This document shows, piece by piece, positions 42,078 to 51,755 of a DNA stretch of 64,000 nt (its first letter is position 1; every line of letters starts with the position of its first letter). The notes under the pieces were generated by a model, which saw only the letters and a program-made list of their open reading frames with translations, searched no databases and was not told the origin of the DNA. This DNA comes from Bacteroidetes bacterium UBA6221 (lineage in GTDB: Bacteria; Bacteroidota; Bacteroidia; Chitinophagales; Chitinophagaceae): contig DISB01000016.1 in NCBI GenBank assembly GCA_002421685.1, positions 190,245-254,244 on the forward strand, written 5' to 3'. Both the position numbers and the translations under genes were made by a program.

Positions 42078-43421
42078 TTACACAGCCCTGTTCACGTCAA
42101 AAGCTTCCAGTTCGTTAGCGACGGCCGTGAGGAAGCTGGCGCCCAGTGAACCGTCCACTATCCTGTGGTCGTAGCTCATGCTCAGGTACATCATATGGCG
42201 TATGGCAATTACATCGCCATCTTCCGTCTCCATCACTACGGGACGTTTCTTAATGGTACCCACCGCCAATATAGCTACCTGCGGCTGGTTGATAACCGGT
42301 GTGCCCATCAGGCTGCCAAACGTACCCACATTGGTCAATGTAAACGTACCGCCCTGGGTATCATCAGCTTTCAGCTTGTTGTTGCGGGCCGCATTGGCAA
42401 GGCCGTTCACATCTTTCGAGAGGCCCAGCAGGTTTTTGGTATCCGCATTTTTGATAACAGGCACTATCAGGTTGCCGCTGGGCAGCGCCGTAGCCATGCC
42501 TATATTAATATCTTTCTTCACGATTATCCTGTTACCGTCTACGCTGGAATTGATCATCGGGAATTTGCGAATACAACTCACTATCGCTTCTATGAAAATG
42601 GGCGTGAAGGTTATTTTCTCGTTATACTTTTTCTGGAACTCCCCTTTTACTTTGTCGCGCCATTTCACGATGTTGGTAACATCCGCCTCGGTGAAACTAG
42701 TGACGTGTGCCGACGTAGCCTTGCTGCGTACCATATGATCTGCTATCAGCTTGCGCATACGGTCCATTTCAATTATCTCCACGTTGTCGCCATAGTTTAC
42801 CTCAGGCTGTGCTTGCGGCGCCGGTGCCGAAGCAACTGCAGGTTGCTGTGGCGCAGGTTGTTGCGGAGCAGCCGCCTGGGTTGAAGGTTGTGCAGGCGCG
42901 GCAGCCGGGGCGCCATTCTTACGATTGGCTACATAAGCCAGTATATCTTTTTTAGACACACGGCCTTCAGCGCCGGTACCCGGTATATTTTCCAGTTCGG
43001 CCATACCTATACCTTCTTTCGCAGCTATATTCAATACCAGGGGTGAATAAAACCTGTTGCCACCGGTTGTTGCCACCGCCTGTGCAGGCTGCTGGTAGAC
43101 AGGTGCCGAAGGTTGAGGTGCAGGAGCGACCGGTTGAGGTGCGGGTGCAGCCTGCGGTGGTGCCGGCTGTTCAGCAGCGGCGCCACTTTCTATACGTGCT
43201 ATTACAGTACCTACGGGCACTACATCATTTACATTGAAGAGTATTTCTTTTATTACGCCCTCCGCCGTCGACGGCACTTCGCTGTCCACTTTGTCGGTAG
43301 CAATTTCCAAAATGGTCTCATCCATATTCACATGGTCGCCAGGCTGCTTATGCCATTTCAGAACGGTAGCTTCCATTATACTTTCACCCATCTTGGGCAT
43401 TACAAGATCTACTAGTGCCAT
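42078..43421 (-). CDS. 2-oxoacid dehydrogenase E2 component (dihydrolipoyl acyltransferase)
   Basis: 447 residues. N-terminal lipoyl domain (1-80) with the lipoylated Lys in EIATDKVDSEV; Pro/Ala/Gln-rich linker; peripheral subunit-binding domain (~130-165, PLVLNIAAKEGIGMAELENI and GRVSKKDILAYV); a second Ala/Pro linker; and the catalytic acyltransferase domain with SMSYDHRIVDG. This is the standard E2 of pyruvate, 2-oxoglutarate or branched-chain complexes; a single lipoyl domain and motif style suggest the branched-chain type. E1 and E3 genes are not adjacent. Confidence 0.92.
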   Translation of the reverse strand: MALVDLVMPKMGESIMEATVLKWHKQPGDHVNMDETILEIATDKVDSEVPSTAEGVIKEILFNVNDVVPVGTVIARIESGAAAEQPAPPQAAPAPQPVAPAPQPSAPVYQQPAQAVATTGGNRFYSPLVLNIAAKEGIGMAELENIPGTGAEGRVSKKDILAYVANRKNGAPAAAPAQPSTQAAAPQQPAPQQPAVASAPAPQAQPEVNYGDNVEIIEMDRMRKLIADHMVRSKATSAHVTSFTEADVTNIVKWRDKVKGEFQKKYNEKITFTPIFIEAIVSCIRKFPMINSSVDGNRIIVKKDINIGMATALPSGNLIVPVIKNADTKNLLGLSKDVNGLANAARNNKLKADDTQGGTFTLTNVGTFGSLMGTPVINQPQVAILAVGTIKKRPVVMETEDGDVIAIRHMMYLSMSYDHRIVDGSLGASFLTAVANELEAFDVNRAV

Positions 43422-43536
43422 ATATTTTATTTATATACTTTACGAGAAACGAAGCACAAAAATAGTCAAATAGCGCATCTTACCATAATCGGTATCATTT
43501 TACACATTTCACTATCCTTCATTCCGGGAAAATTGC

Positions 43537-46248
43537 CTAAAACACTGCGTCGCGATAGTCGCGCCTGCGCAATAATTTCAAATCCTGCAACACGGTGGCC
43601 TTTACATGCAGGGTAAAGTTGTAAAATCTTCTTTCGCCAAATGGCACAGCAGTCAGTATCATCTCCAAGCAGTGCAGGTCGCGCACGATATTTATCTGCG
43701 TCATCTGCAGTTTTTTCTGCACAAAGTTGAAACTGGTACTGGCAGTCAGTTTCCAGCGCGAAGTAACATTAATATCCCCGTTGATGCTGATATTATGATT
43801 ATCTATCGCAAGCGTATCTTTTTTCGATTCTGGTACGTACCTTTTATTTAAGCCCAGCGAGTAGGTGAAGCCGAGGTTCCAGGGAACATTGAAATCATAA
43901 TAAATATCATCGATGCCGTACATGGTAAGGCGCTTATATTCATCTGTACTTGTGGCAGGATTGTTCGTTTCACGCCTTGCGGGCCTCAGTTGCGCACCCA
44001 CCGACACGTTAGCGCCGGTAAACCTGGCTATACCTGTGCCTTGCTCCCACATAGTCAGGTTCTTGCGTGTATTGCGTGCGGTGTCAAAAGCGTACGGGTC
44101 GTAATTGACATTGGCAGATACGTTGATGAGATTGAACAGCAAGGTATTGAACGATACCGCTATATTCTGCCAGTTGAAAGAATCGGCTGCGAGGTTGTAT
44201 CCCGAATTGATGGCGAAGTTGTCTATGAGCCTTATATTTTTAAAACCGGTACTGTCCTTGTTCGACCGAACTTTTACCTGCAGGTTATTATCCAGCCCGA
44301 AAGCCAGGATACTGCTGTAGTTACCCAGTTGCGAGGGCGCACCCAGCAGCGAACCTTCATAGGGAGAAACATACTGCGGTTGCCCCATAGGGTCGATGAT
44401 CGTCTGGTAGCCAAAGTGGTAGGGCGCTCTGGCGAAATCCGGCACGTAATTGAGCGATGTCCGGGGCGTGAGCACATGCCTGATACCCATCAGTTTCCCT
44501 TTTTTAAACATCTTCAATCCATATATGCGGGTATTGGCTTCTATTCTTGCATTGTAGTCGCGCGCGGTATAAAATCCCCTGTTCAATGTACGTGCCACGG
44601 TGTCTCCTGTATAGTCCCATGCGCGGAATGTCTGGCGGGTGTACCAGTACTCGTTATAGTTGGCGCCCAGGGTAAGGTTGATAAACCGCAATACATTGTA
44701 AGACGCGCTGATAGGTACAGTATGTTTAATAGCGTTGTTGAAATCGCCGATATTGAGCCGGGAAAGGCTGAACAGGCTATCGGTAAACGTTAATTGATTC
44801 TGACCTGTGAGCGTATAGCTGGTAGTTATTTTTTCGTACCAGCGTGTACCCATGCTGTTCTTGCCCTGGAACGGATTGAGCTGGTTGACAAAGAATGACA
44901 ATTCCGGCAATGTAACATTTACCTGCCCTGTAGATGCTTCCTGGCTGTGACGTGCGCCAACTGCCAGCCTGAAAGGAGAATTCGCCCATGACTTTGAATA
45001 AGTGATATTGGACTGGTATTGGTTGTTCAATATCTGTTCCGCATCGTAAGTGTTGTTGGCATTGAACGACGAGGTACCTGCGTTGACGGATGCAGTAAAC
45101 TGCTGGCCCGGTCTTGCTTTCGCATCTGTATTATGCAACCATCGTACGTTAAATTCCTTTTGTGTCTGTGCGCCGGGTTCAAATTCCTCTCCTGTTTTAT
45201 TGTAGGCATAGGTAAACACGAAACCGCCGTTATACTTATAGCGTTTAGCATAGTTAGTGCGGCCGCTGGTCTGCCAGCTACCTTTAGAGTATATATTGGC
45301 GCGCGCTTCCAGGTCCATGTTCTGCCCGAGGTTGAAATAATATCCGCCATTCAGCAAGCCCACACCACGGCCCTCTTCTATAGTATAGGTCGGCAGCAGG
45401 AAACCCGAGCGTTGTCCTTTGCTGATAGGGAACAGCCCGAAAGGTAGAAATAAAGGGGTAGGCACCTGCTCCACCACGATATTGGCCGGTCCCGATGCCA
45501 CTACCCTGCCGGGTATCACCTTTATTTTTTTTGCGCGTATGCCAAAGTGTGGCGTATCCAATGCGCAAGTAGTATATAGATTGCGATAACCGTAAATAGA
45601 CTGGTCGGGGTTGCGTTTCACCTGGGTGCTGAATACATAACCCTCACCATATTGTGTCTTAGGATTATGTACAATAGCACGTTTACTTTTGAAATTGTAT
45701 TGCAGGGTGTCGTAGGTAAACTTTTCTTGCCCCTGCTGGAAACTCGGCCTGTCCTTTAGTTTCACCGCAGTGTCAGACAAAGGCCCGGCAGTAACCATGT
45801 TGGCCGATTGGTCGTAAATGATCTTGCCGGCGTTCAGTTCCATATCCTCGTAATTCACCTTGGCCTTTCCATACAGGTAATAAACATTCCTGCGCATATC
45901 CAGCACGGCAGAATCAGCGGCTTCAGATTTCACAACAGAGGGTAGTGCATCGGGTGATATTTTGATACCCAGCCTCTCTTCCAGGTCCTGCCGCGAGACA
46001 GAATCGGCGCCTGCTGTTGTATCTGCCGCAAGGCTGTCGTTTACCAGGCTGTCATTAAGCCCTATAAGGGTATCGGAAATGTTCACGCTATCTGCAAGCG
46101 TGTCGGCCTGTGTGGTGTCGAAACGAAGTGGCCGTTCCTGCGCTAAAGCGCCCGGTGTTAAGGCAAATATAAAAATCACCGCCAATAGCATATACAGGCA
46201 GTGATTGCTTCGTACCTTTGGCGGAATTGTAGGACGCAGGTTCATCAA
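43537..46248 (-). CDS. LptD-like outer-membrane protein for LPS assembly
   Basis: 903 residues with a signal peptide (ends near PGALAQ). After an acidic, Asp/Ser-rich part (~30-100) comes an OstA-like domain (VYYLYGKAKVNYEDMELNAG) and a long beta-strand region (~220-903) with alternating aromatic strands (GFVFTYAYNKTGEEF, GNYSSILAFGLDNNLQVKVR). In Bacteroidota LptD-like proteins insert LPS into the outer leaflet. Large relative to E. coli LptD (784). Divergent from the amidase gene with 74 bases between. Confidence 0.9.
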   Translation of the reverse strand: MMNLRPTIPPKVRSNHCLYMLLAVIFIFALTPGALAQERPLRFDTTQADTLADSVNISDTLIGLNDSLVNDSLAADTTAGADSVSRQDLEERLGIKISPDALPSVVKSEAADSAVLDMRRNVYYLYGKAKVNYEDMELNAGKIIYDQSANMVTAGPLSDTAVKLKDRPSFQQGQEKFTYDTLQYNFKSKRAIVHNPKTQYGEGYVFSTQVKRNPDQSIYGYRNLYTTCALDTPHFGIRAKKIKVIPGRVVASGPANIVVEQVPTPLFLPFGLFPISKGQRSGFLLPTYTIEEGRGVGLLNGGYYFNLGQNMDLEARANIYSKGSWQTSGRTNYAKRYKYNGGFVFTYAYNKTGEEFEPGAQTQKEFNVRWLHNTDAKARPGQQFTASVNAGTSSFNANNTYDAEQILNNQYQSNITYSKSWANSPFRLAVGARHSQEASTGQVNVTLPELSFFVNQLNPFQGKNSMGTRWYEKITTSYTLTGQNQLTFTDSLFSLSRLNIGDFNNAIKHTVPISASYNVLRFINLTLGANYNEYWYTRQTFRAWDYTGDTVARTLNRGFYTARDYNARIEANTRIYGLKMFKKGKLMGIRHVLTPRTSLNYVPDFARAPYHFGYQTIIDPMGQPQYVSPYEGSLLGAPSQLGNYSSILAFGLDNNLQVKVRSNKDSTGFKNIRLIDNFAINSGYNLAADSFNWQNIAVSFNTLLFNLINVSANVNYDPYAFDTARNTRKNLTMWEQGTGIARFTGANVSVGAQLRPARRETNNPATSTDEYKRLTMYGIDDIYYDFNVPWNLGFTYSLGLNKRYVPESKKDTLAIDNHNISINGDINVTSRWKLTASTSFNFVQKKLQMTQINIVRDLHCLEMILTAVPFGERRFYNFTLHVKATVLQDLKLLRRRDYRDAVF

Positions 46249-46322
46249 CGGTCACAAAAATAGTATAGTTATTTGGATACTTAACTTGATGGATTTGTAT
46301 ATTTAACATTTCGCACACTACT

Positions 46323-47165
46323 ATGCGTATTAAGTCTTTAATAGTTTTAATAACCATATTTTTTATTCATGTCACGGCGCTGGCCGAAGGCGGGAGAGTG
46401 GGAAAAATCGTCCTGGATGCCGGGCACGGTGGTGACAAGCCGGGCGCTATCGGGCATTTTTCACAAGAAAAGGATATAGCGCTCGCGGTTACCCTGCAGG
46501 TAGGCGAACTGATGAAGAAGAACATGAAAGACAGGCAGGTGATCTATACCCGTACCACAGATATAGATGTGCCACTGGCTGAGCGGCATGAAATAGCCAA
46601 TCGTGCCAAGGCAGACCTTTTCGTATCAATACACGTCAACTCTACACCCGGCACAAGGACCAAAATACGCTCAGGGTCCAGGACAGTAAAAAGAAAGGGC
46701 AAATCGGTAAAAGTGCCGAACTACATATATAAATACGACAAAACTACCGAAGCGAACGGCACAGAAACCTATGTGCTGGGGTTGAGCCGTAACAACCAGA
46801 AGGTAGAATCGATAGGCGAGTACAGCGACAACCTGACAGGTGAAAAGGAAGGGCTGATGGACGAATCGGACCCGATGACGGCTATCATCATAGCCCAGTA
46901 TTCGCAGGCTTTCCTGGCCAGCAGCGTGGACCTGGGTGCGAGGATACAGGGCCAATTTGCCAAACAGGGCCGGCTGGACCGGGGGGTGAAACAGATAAGC
47001 GTCGAGGTGCTGGCCGGCTGTGTAATGCCGGGCGTGTTGATAGAAATCGGGTTTATCAACAATGTTGAAGAGGAAAAATATATGAATTCCCCGCAGGGCC
47101 AGACCGAAATCGCCCATGCTATATACAATGGCATCCTGGAGTATATCAAGGCGGTAGAAGGATAA
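46323..47165 (+). CDS. N-acetylmuramoyl-L-alanine amidase (Amidase_3)
   Basis: 280 residues with signal peptide (cleaved near TALA). Zinc-dependent amidase that cuts the peptide stem from peptidoglycan glycan strands: H35 in LDAGHGG, E49 in FSQEKDIAL, SIHVNS, and the catalytic Glu in VLIEIGFINN. A ~60-residue insertion (about 115-175, basic GSRTVKRKGKSVKVPN, then EANGTETYVLGLSRN) occurs where some Amidase_3 enzymes carry a regulatory helix. Monocistronic. Confidence 0.95.
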   Translation: MRIKSLIVLITIFFIHVTALAEGGRVGKIVLDAGHGGDKPGAIGHFSQEKDIALAVTLQVGELMKKNMKDRQVIYTRTTDIDVPLAERHEIANRAKADLFVSIHVNSTPGTRTKIRSGSRTVKRKGKSVKVPNYIYKYDKTTEANGTETYVLGLSRNNQKVESIGEYSDNLTGEKEGLMDESDPMTAIIIAQYSQAFLASSVDLGARIQGQFAKQGRLDRGVKQISVEVLAGCVMPGVLIEIGFINNVEEEKYMNSPQGQTEIAHAIYNGILEYIKAVEG

Positions 47166-47328
47166 AATATTGACCAAATTATTCCCTGCATAAGGGATAT
47201 TATCTATATTGCGCTACGCAAAACAGCCCTCAACCTGCTCATAACCGGCGGTTTATAAATTTTAGGGTTTGTTGCATTTTAAAATAGTTTCGTTTATCTT
47301 TAAACTCGTTAAAAAATATAATGTGCTA

Positions 47329-47877
47329 ATGAAAGCCCGTTTAAAATCTATTATCTTCTCGGCTCTTGGAGTCGCTGCTGTATTTACTACGGTAACCGTA
47401 AGTTCCTGTAATGATGACCCCTGCAAGTCGATAGTATGCGCTTATGGCGGCACCTGTGCCGACGGGGATTGCATTTGCCCTTCAGGTTATGAAGGTACGC
47501 ACTGCGAGGTAGTGACCAGGGAAAAATACAGGGGTGTCTGGACGGTATTTGAAGACGGTACTGCTACCAATCCCGCTCCACCTTACCAGGTATCTTTTGT
47601 AAACGGTGAAGGCGCTACAGATATGACCCTCACGAACTTTTATAATACTTTCCCCGGCAATGACATCAACGTGCGTGTAAAGAGCGACAGCATGTTCATT
47701 CCCCAACAAGTGGTGAACGGCTATACGATAGAAGGCTGGGGCTACCTGAAATGGTCAGGTATCTATCCCGACCATGGCGAGCTGACCGTACACTACAAAG
47801 TAGTTAACCCCGAAGGTGTAACAAACGATTTCGGTGTCAACACCGGCACGCCTTCCAAATGGTCAAGACAACATTAA
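47329..47877 (+). CDS. Lipoprotein with one EGF-like domain
   Basis: 182 residues from the ATG at 47329; an in-frame ATG at 47269 gives a 20-residue longer N-terminus without signal character. Lipobox ends at C27 (TVTVSSC). An EGF-like domain follows at ~31-60 with six Cys (PCKSIVCAYGGTC, CICPSGYEGTHC), then a beta-rich domain of ~115 residues (GVWTVFEDGT, YQVSFVNGEGATDM). Surface-exposed lipoproteins of this type are common in Bacteroidota. Function unknown. Confidence 0.85.
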   Translation: MKARLKSIIFSALGVAAVFTTVTVSSCNDDPCKSIVCAYGGTCADGDCICPSGYEGTHCEVVTREKYRGVWTVFEDGTATNPAPPYQVSFVNGEGATDMTLTNFYNTFPGNDINVRVKSDSMFIPQQVVNGYTIEGWGYLKWSGIYPDHGELTVHYKVVNPEGVTNDFGVNTGTPSKWSRQH

Positions 47878-47902
47878 TTCCCCAAGGGAAAAACTAATAT
47901 CG

Positions 47903-47935
47903 TCCCGCTGTTCACAAACAGCGGGATTTTTTTAT
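47903..47935 (+). terminator. Terminator of the EGF-like lipoprotein gene
   Basis: TCCCGCTGT (47903-47911) pairs with ACAGCGGGA (47918-47926), then TTTTTTT. Its right end touches the stop codon of the convergent gene. Confidence 0.92.
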
Positions 47936-48405
47936 TAGAGTCTGACCATAGTTACGTACTCCACCGAGCCGTTGACACTTCTCACATATTCGTACTCTAA
48001 ATCATCTGCAGCTATAACCTGATAGCTAACTGTTCGGCCATCATTGTCCGCAACAGCAACTTTAACTGTGTCAAATGGCAATTGATCGGTTGTAAATCCC
48101 AGGAATATTGAATGACAATTATGCTGATCGGGTTCACCTATTATCCTCAAATGGTCAATACCAGTATAATCCGAATACTGTAGGTCATAACGAGCAATAT
48201 TGTAGTCAGTAGCTACCTCACCCTCTAATGTTGCACATACGATATTATTGTAGAGAGCTTCCGCAATATTTTCGAAATCATCATATGCCAGACCATCTTT
48301 CCACGGAATATGCATCTTTTCCAGCCAAGGCACCAAACTCCTCAGACAACCCTGAAAAGTGTTCATAAGTTCGGTTATGGTAATATCGTAAGGTGTGTCA
48401 ACCAA
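47935..48405 (-). CDS. Acidic protein, unknown function
   Basis: 156 residues, MVDTPYDITITELMNTFQGC at the start. Soluble, acidic, with a helical N-terminal half (LRSLVPWLEKMHIPWKDG) and a beta-rich C-terminal half (DTVKVAVADNDGRTVSYQVI). No signal peptide. I do not recognise a family. It starts 6 bases after the ccmF stop and could be the last gene of the ccmE-ccmF operon. Confidence 0.65.
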   Translation of the reverse strand: MVDTPYDITITELMNTFQGCLRSLVPWLEKMHIPWKDGLAYDDFENIAEALYNNIVCATLEGEVATDYNIARYDLQYSDYTGIDHLRIIGEPDQHNCHSIFLGFTTDQLPFDTVKVAVADNDGRTVSYQVIAADDLEYEYVRSVNGSVEYVTMVRL

Positions 48406-48411
48406 TTTTCT

Positions 48412-50883
48412 TTAATAAGGTTTTGCAGCTTTCTCCTTCTTCGTTATCCTGTTGACCATACTGATGAAGAACCCGCAAACCATCACCACTATACCCAGCC
48501 ACAATACATTTATATATGGGAAGAGTATGGCCTTCATCACGATATAATCTTCGTCGGGCTGGCGTATCATCAGTTCGGCGGCGTTCTGCTCGGGCAGTAT
48601 TTTAGACAAACGAACATAAGTACGCTTATCTGCTATCGTATCTTCTATATAGTGTTCAAAGTTCTTCCTTATATAATATATAGGCGCAACGTTCATACTG
48701 TCTCCGCCCAGGCTTCTTAAAGATAGCTGTGCCGTCACGGCAATATCGCCCGGTTCAGGGGCGTAATTCGGGTTATTTACCTCGGTGGTAAAGCCCCTGA
48801 ATACAACATAGCCCCTGTTCACAAATACCGTATCGCCAATTTTCACCACATGCTTTTTATAGGCGTTGGTGTCTTCGCGTTTAGCGGGGTCTATTACCGA
48901 TGTAACATAGGTAAATACATCTTTGGTAAGGTAGTGTTTGGAATCGGGGTTGGCGCTCATGCCGCCTTCCTGGCCTTTGGGGTTTACAAAGGCATCCGGG
49001 TACAGGGTGAACGCCTCCTTCACCTGACCGGTAACACTGTCCCTTCTCTGGTAATACACTTTGTAGAACGTACGCGGGTCGTTTGCAGAAATTGAGTCGC
49101 CGAGGTAGGTAACATCATACTCACCAATCGGCACGGTGATACCTTTATATAGTATCACGTTCTGCATACTTTCACGGATGTTCTCCATCTTGTCTTCTCC
49201 GTAGGGAATGATAACACCGGTGGTATTGTAGGATATAACTTCTTTATTATAAGACGAAAGCAATATACCCAGCAGGGACAAACCGAAGCCCAGGTGCGTA
49301 AGCGAGGCGCCCAGCTTCATCAGTTTCATCTTCTGTATAGACACCGCATAGTTGATGGTGGCTACAATGGCGAAGCAGCTTGTAAACAACAATATCACAT
49401 ATTGCAGCGTGCTTATCTTTTGCGCGAAGCCGATGACCAGCGTAACAACAATAGCAATAGCCGTCACTATAGTTATCCTCCGCCAGAAGACTTTTATGTC
49501 CGTGGTTTTAAACCTAAGGTATAATACCGCAGCAGATAGCAGGGCCAATACTATGGCTACCCATACCTGTATATTATTATAATGTGCTACCGGGTCAACA
49601 GGCGGGGCTATCTCTTTGCCACTGATCCATTTGGCCAGAGGCGCCCACACCGGTATAGAGGTGCTGATGATGATCTGCACGGCACTGAGGAACAATACAA
49701 AAGAGCCAATGAACATCCAGAACTCCCGGCTGCTCACCTGTTCTTCCGCCTTTACCCGTGGCAGGCCTTTCCATCGCTTTGCCAACAGGGCTATGCTGAT
49801 GACCATTAATACCCCTATCACTATCAGCAAGTGCCAGTAAAGGGATGCACCCTCGCCGGTGAAAGCGTGTACCGAGGTATCGCCCAGTACGCCCGTACGG
49901 GTGAGGAAGGTAGAATACCAGACAAGGCCGTATGTAAGCACGAACAGTATTGCAGTAATAATATAAGCCCTGCCCGTAACCTTAAATACTATCAGCGTAT
50001 GCAAGGCAGCTACCAGCGTGAGCCAGGGTACCAGCGAGGCGTTCTCTACAGGGTCCCAGGCCCAGTAGCCGCCAAACGTAAGAGACTCGTAAGCCCAGGC
50101 GCCACCCATCATGATACCAGTGCCTAATGCAGCGCCGGCAAACAGGCTCCATATCCAGGTGGGGCGTATCCATTGTTTGTAATCGCCCTTCCACAAGGCG
50201 GCGATAGCATATGCAAAAGGTATAAGCGTAGCGGAAAAGCCGAGGAACAGCACCGGCGGATGGATAACCATCCAGTAATTCTGGAGCAGTATGTTCAGGC
50301 CGTTACCGTCTTTTATAAACTCCATGTAGTTGGGCTGCGAGAATATAGGCGCATCCACCATTTTGTCTCTCAGCAATAAGAAAGGAGATGAACCGATGTT
50401 GATATCCGGCCCGAGGTAAAAGCCCAGCAACATAGTGGCAAGCGCTACCTGCACCAACGCGATGATAGCCATAACCCGGCTTTCCATGTTCCTGGCGGTG
50501 AACATCACTACCAGACCAAGTACACTGTGCCAGAAAGACCACAACAGGAAACTACCCTCCTGCCCTTCCCAGAAACAGGATAGCAGGTATTTGGGAGACA
50601 GGCTCAGGTCGGAGTGCTTCCAGGCGTAATGGTATTCAAACAGGTGATTGGCAATGATATAATAAAGTGTAAAGAATATGCCCAATACAGCCGCGGTGTG
50701 TATGACAAAGCCATTGCGGCCCATCAGCAGCCAGGCGGAACTGCCTTGCCGGTCACTAGTTTCAGTATTAGCCGCCCTGAAATAGCTGAAAGCGCTGAAC
50801 AGCGCCCCTGCAAAGGATAATATCACAAAAAAATGACCCAGTTGCCCGGGCCCCAGATGCTCTCCTATATATTGAGTGTCCAA
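48412..50883 (-). CDS. ccmF: Cytochrome c maturation protein CcmF-like (heme lyase component)
   Basis: 823 residues with about 14 membrane helices. The WWD domain GGYWAWDPVENASLVPWL, which handles heme at the periplasmic face, is clear; a large C-terminal soluble loop follows (~560-790). CcmF is the main heme-ligation subunit of cytochrome c maturation system I. It is preceded by ccmE with 30 bases between. Other ccm genes are not in the window. Confidence 0.94.
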   Translation of the reverse strand: MDTQYIGEHLGPGQLGHFFVILSFAGALFSAFSYFRAANTETSDRQGSSAWLLMGRNGFVIHTAAVLGIFFTLYYIIANHLFEYHYAWKHSDLSLSPKYLLSCFWEGQEGSFLLWSFWHSVLGLVVMFTARNMESRVMAIIALVQVALATMLLGFYLGPDINIGSSPFLLLRDKMVDAPIFSQPNYMEFIKDGNGLNILLQNYWMVIHPPVLFLGFSATLIPFAYAIAALWKGDYKQWIRPTWIWSLFAGAALGTGIMMGGAWAYESLTFGGYWAWDPVENASLVPWLTLVAALHTLIVFKVTGRAYIITAILFVLTYGLVWYSTFLTRTGVLGDTSVHAFTGEGASLYWHLLIVIGVLMVISIALLAKRWKGLPRVKAEEQVSSREFWMFIGSFVLFLSAVQIIISTSIPVWAPLAKWISGKEIAPPVDPVAHYNNIQVWVAIVLALLSAAVLYLRFKTTDIKVFWRRITIVTAIAIVVTLVIGFAQKISTLQYVILLFTSCFAIVATINYAVSIQKMKLMKLGASLTHLGFGLSLLGILLSSYNKEVISYNTTGVIIPYGEDKMENIRESMQNVILYKGITVPIGEYDVTYLGDSISANDPRTFYKVYYQRRDSVTGQVKEAFTLYPDAFVNPKGQEGGMSANPDSKHYLTKDVFTYVTSVIDPAKREDTNAYKKHVVKIGDTVFVNRGYVVFRGFTTEVNNPNYAPEPGDIAVTAQLSLRSLGGDSMNVAPIYYIRKNFEHYIEDTIADKRTYVRLSKILPEQNAAELMIRQPDEDYIVMKAILFPYINVLWLGIVVMVCGFFISMVNRITKKEKAAKPY

Positions 50884-50913
50884 TAGCAGTTTGTTTTTGT
50901 ATAGCTCATGTTA

Positions 50914-51309
50914 TTAGCCCTGGTTGGCGACAGCCACCTTGTCGTTTTCATATTTAGAGGGGCATTTCATCTGTATCTTGCTACAATGGAAAACATCACC
51001 TTCCATATAGCCGGTCATTACTATCTGTTCGCTTTTTTCAATGTCCGTAGGTTTGGCGCCTTTAAACACCACCTGGTTCACATTGCCGCTTTTGTCCTGT
51101 ACATAAAAGCTGAAGTGGTTGGGGTCTTTCAGGGGGTCGTACTCCATCGATTTGCCTTTTGCCAGTTCCCCTATCACATGGTACTGTTTGCCTTGGTCCT
51201 GCGCGGCAGATGCGAAGGTTTCGTAAGTACTGAAATCACCGAACATGCTTATGATAATGGTAACCGCGGCAGCTACCAATACCAGCAATACTATATGCGA
51301 TTTTTTCAT
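50914..51309 (-). CDS. ccmE: Cytochrome c maturation heme chaperone CcmE, CxxxY type
   Basis: 131 residues with an N-terminal membrane anchor (4-22). The OB-fold body reads YHVIGELAKGKSMEYDP and VVFKGAKPTDIEKSEQIVMT. The heme-binding motif is CPSKY (C116, Y120) where enterobacterial CcmE has HxxxY; the Cys form is the known variant in archaea and some bacteria. It passes heme to CcmF. Probably the first gene of the unit; a 446-base spacer lies upstream. Confidence 0.93.
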   Translation of the reverse strand: MKKSHIVLLVLVAAAVTIIISMFGDFSTYETFASAAQDQGKQYHVIGELAKGKSMEYDPLKDPNHFSFYVQDKSGNVNQVVFKGAKPTDIEKSEQIVMTGYMEGDVFHCSKIQMKCPSKYENDKVAVANQG

Positions 51310-51755
51310 TGTATATCAGTATTCTTTTACTGTAAGCAAAGTTAAGGTTAAATGGGCGAATTAAGACAGTCTGGTGACAGAAGTCACGACTGTAGGCATA
51401 TAAAAATTTGTTATAGAGCCCGAATGTTTCCATTTTGTTTCCTGTTCCGGGGATTTAAAAAAACGGAGCGGGAGGTTGGGGCAACCGATTCCGGTTTGCT
51501 CGTTTTCCAACCCGGTTTAGTGCCAACCTTTTATTCAATAAACAAAGAACATCTATCCACAAGCGGGTACGGCCTGCATATACAAATTTACGTAAAATTG
51601 ATGTGAATAGCAAAAATATTGTAAGATATGCCGTTTCTTACAGCAGGCTATCGCGAGGGTGTATACAGGCATCCGGGCCACAAACATTTAAATTACCATT
51701 TTTTTATAACATTGCTACTATTTTAATTACGGACAGGATAACAGAACTTTGTCCT
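51310..51755. other. ccmE-cmk divergent spacer with a large hairpin
   Basis: About 446 bases between divergent ccmE and cmk, with no convincing gene. The inverted repeat at 51366-51393 is the main structure. CTATCCACA at 51553-51561 resembles a DnaA box but stands alone. Confidence 0.55.
51366..51393. promoter_or_regulatory. Interrupted 11-bp inverted repeat
   Basis: ACAGTC, TG, GTGAC, loop AGAA, GTCAC, GACTGT: an 11-bp stem with a 2-base bulge, 57 bases upstream of ccmE. No T tract follows, so an operator or a leader hairpin is more likely than a terminator. Confidence 0.5.

Noticed and set aside
51553..51561. DnaA box-like CTATCCACA
   Set aside because: One imperfect site far from dnaA; a single 9-mer of this kind is expected by chance.
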